Assembly: GCA_038845865.1 (NCBI GenBank)
Contig: JAWBQJ010000002.1
Span: 62,001 to 126,000, forward strand
Reading direction: 5' to 3'
Length of the DNA stretch: 64,000 bases
Source: Desulfurococcaceae archaeon
GTDB lineage: Archaea > Thermoproteota > Thermoprotei_A > Sulfolobales > Desulfurococcaceae
The notes below the pieces were generated by a model. It saw only the letters and a list, made by a program, of their open reading frames with translations. It was not told where the DNA came from and did no database searches. Made by a program: the position numbers and the translations under genes. Of this stretch, positions 61,262-64,000 are shown piece after piece; positions within the stretch are counted from its first letter, which is position 1; each line of letters opens with the position of its first letter.

Positions 61262-63217
61262 CTACTTCCTCCTCAGCAAAGCCACCGCTACTACAATTGC
61301 TATTATCACAACCAATACGATGGCTACTACGACCTCTACGCTAATGGGTGGGGCCGGGGTCGTCGGCGTGGGAGATGTAGGTGTAGTCGGAGTAGTAGGA
61401 GGTGTAGGTGTTGGAGTTGTAGGTGTGGGTGTTGGTGTGGGTATTGTCGGCGTTGGTGTAGGGGTTATTACAAGTGGTTTAAGTTTAAGTAGTACCAACA
61501 TACCGCCATGCTGCCACTGACCATTCCATATTATTGGAACTCCGTAGGGGTCATCCTGGCTCGGCCAGCCCGTCCAGTATTTTGTCGTTGCTAAAAACCA
61601 GTAGCCATTGTACCAAAGGGGTAGTGCCGGCATCTCATCTAACAGGATCTTCTGTATTTCCCGAAGCACCTTTCCTATTTGCTCTTTGTATTCTGGTAGT
61701 GGCGGTATTCCACCTAGTTGCTCTATTAGCGATACAAGCTCCGGGTTTTGATATCTACCGTGACTACCGGTCCAGATACCTGGCGTTGCAGCAAACGCCC
61801 AGTAATACAGGCTATAAGGCGATGGCGCTGCAAAGCTTCCAAAGTTGTTTATTGCGGCATCGTATTCACCACTGTCGATCATTGTTACGTACACACCGAA
61901 ATCAGGAAATTGCGCCTCTGCGCATATCCCTACTTTTCTCAGATCATCTGCTATGTTAATGATTGCGAACATCCAATCGGTCCAGCCGTATGGTACAATG
62001 ATGCTCATTCTAAAAGGCCTGCCGTCTTTGAGTTCTCTACACCCATCTCCATCGCGATCAACATATCCAGCCTCGCTTAGAACCCGCTTCGCCTTTTCGG
62101 GTTCATATTTGTAGCCGTATTGCTCAATGAGGTCCTTAGCCAGGAACTCTTCCCAAACTGGTAGCAGGCCTACAGGATTAGATTTTATTACGACACCTTC
62201 AAACGCCGCACCTATTAGCTTGTCCACATTAATGGCAAAGTACATCGCTTTCCTGAACTCGGGGTCGTTGAATGGCTCTTTCTGGGTATTGACAAATAAG
62301 TACGCAACGTTTGCAGATAGGTAAAACGGATAATCCTTGTAGAACGCTACTACGGTGCCCCTCTTTACCATGTCTGGACCTCCTGGGATGTAGAAGTTAC
62401 TCCAATCTAATTCGCCGGCTCCTAGCATGTTCGCCGCTACCTGGTTGCTGTAAACCACTACACCTTTAATGTATTTAGGTGCCGGTAGACCGAATACCGC
62501 CCTGCCCCACCAGTCATCTATGCGTTCCAATACGAAATGATCGTCTGCTAAGTAGTATATTCTGTACATACCGCTTCCAACGATTTTCTTCGGATCGTTG
62601 TCCGGCGCTATAATAGGCCACTTAGACAGGTCCGTCAGCTCCTCACCGTATTGCTCCACGAACGGCTCGAAGAAGTGTTTAGGTAACACAGGTGCACTAT
62701 AGAGCTGGAAAAGGAAGTCAGCGTAGTTGGCATTTTCTGACAGTATAAACCTAGCGGCTTTCTCATCTACTTTTTGTACTTCTACAATATAGTTTCTAAC
62801 ACCAGCCCATGCTGCCGTGGTGACCTTGCGCGGTAGGGTATACCAAGTAAATATGATGTCATCCGCCGTTACGGGCTTTCCATCCCACCACCTAGCTTCA
62901 TCCCTTAGCCTGATCACAACCCTCGTAGGGGATTCCCAGACCGGAAGATCCTTGGCAAGCCACGGCATGAACCTCTGATCGGCTGGCTTAATTGGCACCC
63001 AGATGTACAGGGGTTCATATACCAACCCGACAACGCCGGATGCCGATCCTGGGTAGTTTAAGGGATTCCATTTCTTAGGTGGTTCCCAGTACGCACCTCC
63101 AATAATGAGTGTTTCCGAGCGTGGAGGTGCCACCTGGGCGACAGTAGTAGGCGCTACGGGTAGAACTAGTAGTAGTAGAATGCTAGTTAGTAGGAGTTGA
63201 GCTTTTTTCCCGTACAC
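61262..63217 (-). CDS. ABC transporter substrate-binding protein (SBP_bac_5 / DppA type)
   Basis: A 651-residue surface protein. Signal peptide at 1-29, a full DppA-type binding domain ('NYPGSASGVVGLVYEPLYIW', 'WWDGKPVTADDIIFTWY', 'EFRKAMYFAINVDKLIG'), then a Thr/Pro-rich stalk (about 583-622) and a C-terminal membrane helix (about 625-648) with basic end. This anchored, glycosylatable-stalk plan is typical of archaeal sugar- and peptide-binding proteins. GTG start with AGGAGG upstream on the minus strand. The divergently encoded GH1 gene suggests the ligand is a beta-linked oligosaccharide. Confidence 0.9.
   Translation of the reverse strand: MYGKKAQLLLTSILLLLVLPVAPTTVAQVAPPRSETLIIGGAYWEPPKKWNPLNYPGSASGVVGLVYEPLYIWVPIKPADQRFMPWLAKDLPVWESPTRVVIRLRDEARWWDGKPVTADDIIFTWYTLPRKVTTAAWAGVRNYIVEVQKVDEKAARFILSENANYADFLFQLYSAPVLPKHFFEPFVEQYGEELTDLSKWPIIAPDNDPKKIVGSGMYRIYYLADDHFVLERIDDWWGRAVFGLPAPKYIKGVVVYSNQVAANMLGAGELDWSNFYIPGGPDMVKRGTVVAFYKDYPFYLSANVAYLFVNTQKEPFNDPEFRKAMYFAINVDKLIGAAFEGVVIKSNPVGLLPVWEEFLAKDLIEQYGYKYEPEKAKRVLSEAGYVDRDGDGCRELKDGRPFRMSIIVPYGWTDWMFAIINIADDLRKVGICAEAQFPDFGVYVTMIDSGEYDAAINNFGSFAAPSPYSLYYWAFAATPGIWTGSHGRYQNPELVSLIEQLGGIPPLPEYKEQIGKVLREIQKILLDEMPALPLWYNGYWFLATTKYWTGWPSQDDPYGVPIIWNGQWQHGGMLVLLKLKPLVITPTPTPTIPTPTPTPTTPTPTPPTTPTTPTSPTPTTPAPPISVEVVVAIVLVVIIAIVVAVALLRRK
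61355..61475. repeat. Low-complexity Thr/Pro codon repeat in the binding protein stalk
   Basis: Tandem ACN-CCN codons (read on the minus strand) encode the TPTPTP stalk. The DNA is a degenerate hexanucleotide-like repeat and a likely site of length variation between strains. It is coding sequence, not a CRISPR or intergenic repeat. Confidence 0.85.
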
Positions 63218-63251
63218 TTTAGACCCACCTCCTTACAATGTAAAAACATAT

Positions 63252-63265
63252 AAGTTTATAAACTT
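63252..63265. promoter_or_regulatory. TATA box in a 14-bp palindrome, binding-protein promoter
   Basis: AAGTTTATAAACTT is perfect and places a TATA box (TTTATAAA) about 35 bp before the GTG of the substrate-binding protein (minus strand). The symmetry may let a regulator compete with TBP. Confidence 0.5.
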
Positions 63266-63303
63266 TTCTTCTAAACATACACTGCGCGGATTTCCATTAA
63301 ATG

Positions 63304-63312
63304 TATATAAGC
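63304..63312 (+). promoter_or_regulatory. TATA box for the GH1 gene
   Basis: TATATAAGC lies 36-44 bp before the GTG at 63348; start of transcription near 63333. AGGGGTG (63334-63340) is the ribosome-binding site seven bases before the GTG. Confidence 0.5.
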
Positions 63313-63347
63313 TTCACGATTCTATAAATTCAAAGGGGTGTTATACA

Positions 63348-64000
63348 GTGCACGAATTCCCACAGGACTTCAAATGGGGGGTTTCTCAATCAGGGTTTCA
63401 ATTCGAAATGGGAGACTCTTATCACAGGTTTATTGACCCCAATACTGATTGGTGGCACTGGGTAAGAGAACCCTTCAATATTTCAACAAAGCTTGTTAGC
63501 GGAGATCTACCTGAAGACGGAGTTAACTATTTGGAACTATATAGGGTAGATCATGAAAATGCCAGATGGCTTGGTATGAATGCTTATAGAATTGGCGTGG
63601 AGTGGAGTAGAGTATTCCTCTACCCCACAACGCACATAGAAGTAGACGTGGAGAGGGACGGTAATGGATTCGTAAAGGACGTAAAGATCACGGAGGAGAC
63701 CATTGCAGAGCTCGATGAAGTCGCCAACGAGGACGCCGTTTCAATATACAGGGACATAATACTAGACCTCCGTAAACGTGGTTTTAAAGTAATAGTAAAC
63801 CTATATCACTTTACATTACCATACTGGCTGCACAACCCAATAAAGTCAAGGTCCACGGACCTCAGAAAGGGTCCGCGAGGCATCCTCGAAGAGTATTTCC
63901 CGGTAGAGTTTGCTAAATTTGCAGCCTACGTAGCGTACAAACTCGGAGACCTCGTAGACATGTGGTCCACCATAACTGAGCCTATGGTACCAATAGAACT
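63348..64000 (+). CDS. GH1 beta-glycosidase (3' end outside window)
   Basis: The first 217 residues of a family 1 glycosidase, open to the window edge. The start 'FPQDFKWGVSQSGFQFEMG' and 'IDPNTDWWHWV' match the Sulfolobus beta-glycosidase group, as do 'LVSGDLPEDG', 'YRIGVEWSRVF' and 'YHFTLPYWLHNP'. The acid/base Glu211 lies in TITEP, where nearly all GH1 enzymes have NEP: the Asn that contacts the sugar 2-hydroxyl is Thr210. Cytoplasmic. Divergent from the binding protein gene, sharing a short promoter region, so it probably degrades the imported sugar. Confidence 0.92.
   Translation, partial: MHEFPQDFKWGVSQSGFQFEMGDSYHRFIDPNTDWWHWVREPFNISTKLVSGDLPEDGVNYLELYRVDHENARWLGMNAYRIGVEWSRVFLYPTTHIEVDVERDGNGFVKDVKITEETIAELDEVANEDAVSIYRDIILDLRKRGFKVIVNLYHFTLPYWLHNPIKSRSTDLRKGPRGILEEYFPVEFAKFAAYVAYKLGDLVDMWSTITEPMVPIE

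Noticed and set aside
61355..61475. Short tandem repeats that might suggest a CRISPR array
   Set aside because: The unit is a six-base Thr-Pro codon repeat inside the binding protein gene, without spacers.
1..64000. tRNA, rRNA, intact insertion sequence, integrase or attachment site
   Set aside because: No T-loop/anticodon-like cloverleaf, rRNA stretch, transposase motif or long flanking repeats were found by reading; a tRNAscan run would be decisive.

Overview
The window looks like chromosomal DNA of a hyperthermophilic archaeon, most likely a member of the Thermoproteota (Crenarchaeota). The support is: a complete LysW-carrier (alpha-aminoadipate) lysine pathway whose LysW carries the archaeal EHDC zinc motif; two C/D box sRNA candidates with canonical box spacing; TTTATA-type TATA boxes followed by short leaders; frequent GTG/TTG starts preceded by GGTGA/GGAGG ribosome-binding sites; and archaeal families (NreA, a group 3b hydrogenase, a Sulfolobus-type GH1 glycosidase). 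The genus is not identifiable from sequence alone. I see no rRNA, tRNA, CRISPR array or intact insertion sequence.

Layout. 1-2.5 kb: the end of a glycosyltransferase, a GH130 mannoside-active enzyme and a D-cysteine desulfhydrase-like enzyme. 2.7-5.3 kb: an ABC-2 exporter operon with paired palindromes upstream. 5.7-11.5 kb: an MscS channel, a Ca2+-type P-ATPase, an antisense C/D sRNA at its 3' end, a SerK/ParB-like protein and an MFS transporter. 11.5-21.5 kb: the lysine cluster, with lysK-lysJ-lysX-lysW facing lysY-lysZ-lysM across a palindrome-rich promoter region, followed by the upper pathway (homoisocitrate dehydrogenase, homoaconitase small and large subunits, and a homocitrate synthase-type enzyme resembling Re-citrate synthase). 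21.8-28.3 kb: an aminotransferase, a Tyr-type mismatch glycosylase, a transglutaminase-like protein, a PD-(D/E)XK protein, a formamidase-like protein and an RNA m5C methyltransferase. 28.3-33.7 kb: a GH38 alpha-mannosidase, an ornithine cyclodeaminase-like enzyme, a C/D sRNA and a methyltransferase.

33.7-36.7 kb holds a metal-ion ABC transporter with a NikR-like regulator. The divergent promoter carries a perfect 9-bp inverted repeat that sits symmetrically over both predicted start regions. 36.9-41.2 kb encodes a VWA protein, an FHA protein and a Ser/Thr kinase, a compact phospho-signalling module, followed by a nucleotidyltransferase. 41.2-42.5 kb is a PAPS-reductase-like protein. 43.1-47.0 kb is a four-gene group 3b [NiFe] (sulf)hydrogenase operon. 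47.1-50.7 kb holds a KaiC-like ATPase, NreA and a radical-SAM protein. 50.9-55.4 kb has an HExxH protein, galT, galK, a glycosylase-like Fe-S protein with Qng1-like features and a small winged-helix-like protein.

55.4-64 kb is a sugar- or peptide-uptake region: a secreted TIM-barrel-like protein, dppF-dppD-dppC-dppB-type ABC genes, and a surface-anchored binding protein with a Thr/Pro stalk. A GH1 beta-glycosidase is transcribed divergently and runs off the end. Together with galT/galK, GH130 and GH38, the window describes an organism that imports and breaks down beta-galactosides/glucosides and mannosides, feeds galactose into a Leloir-type route, makes its own lysine and handles NADP(H)/H2/S redox with a soluble hydrogenase.
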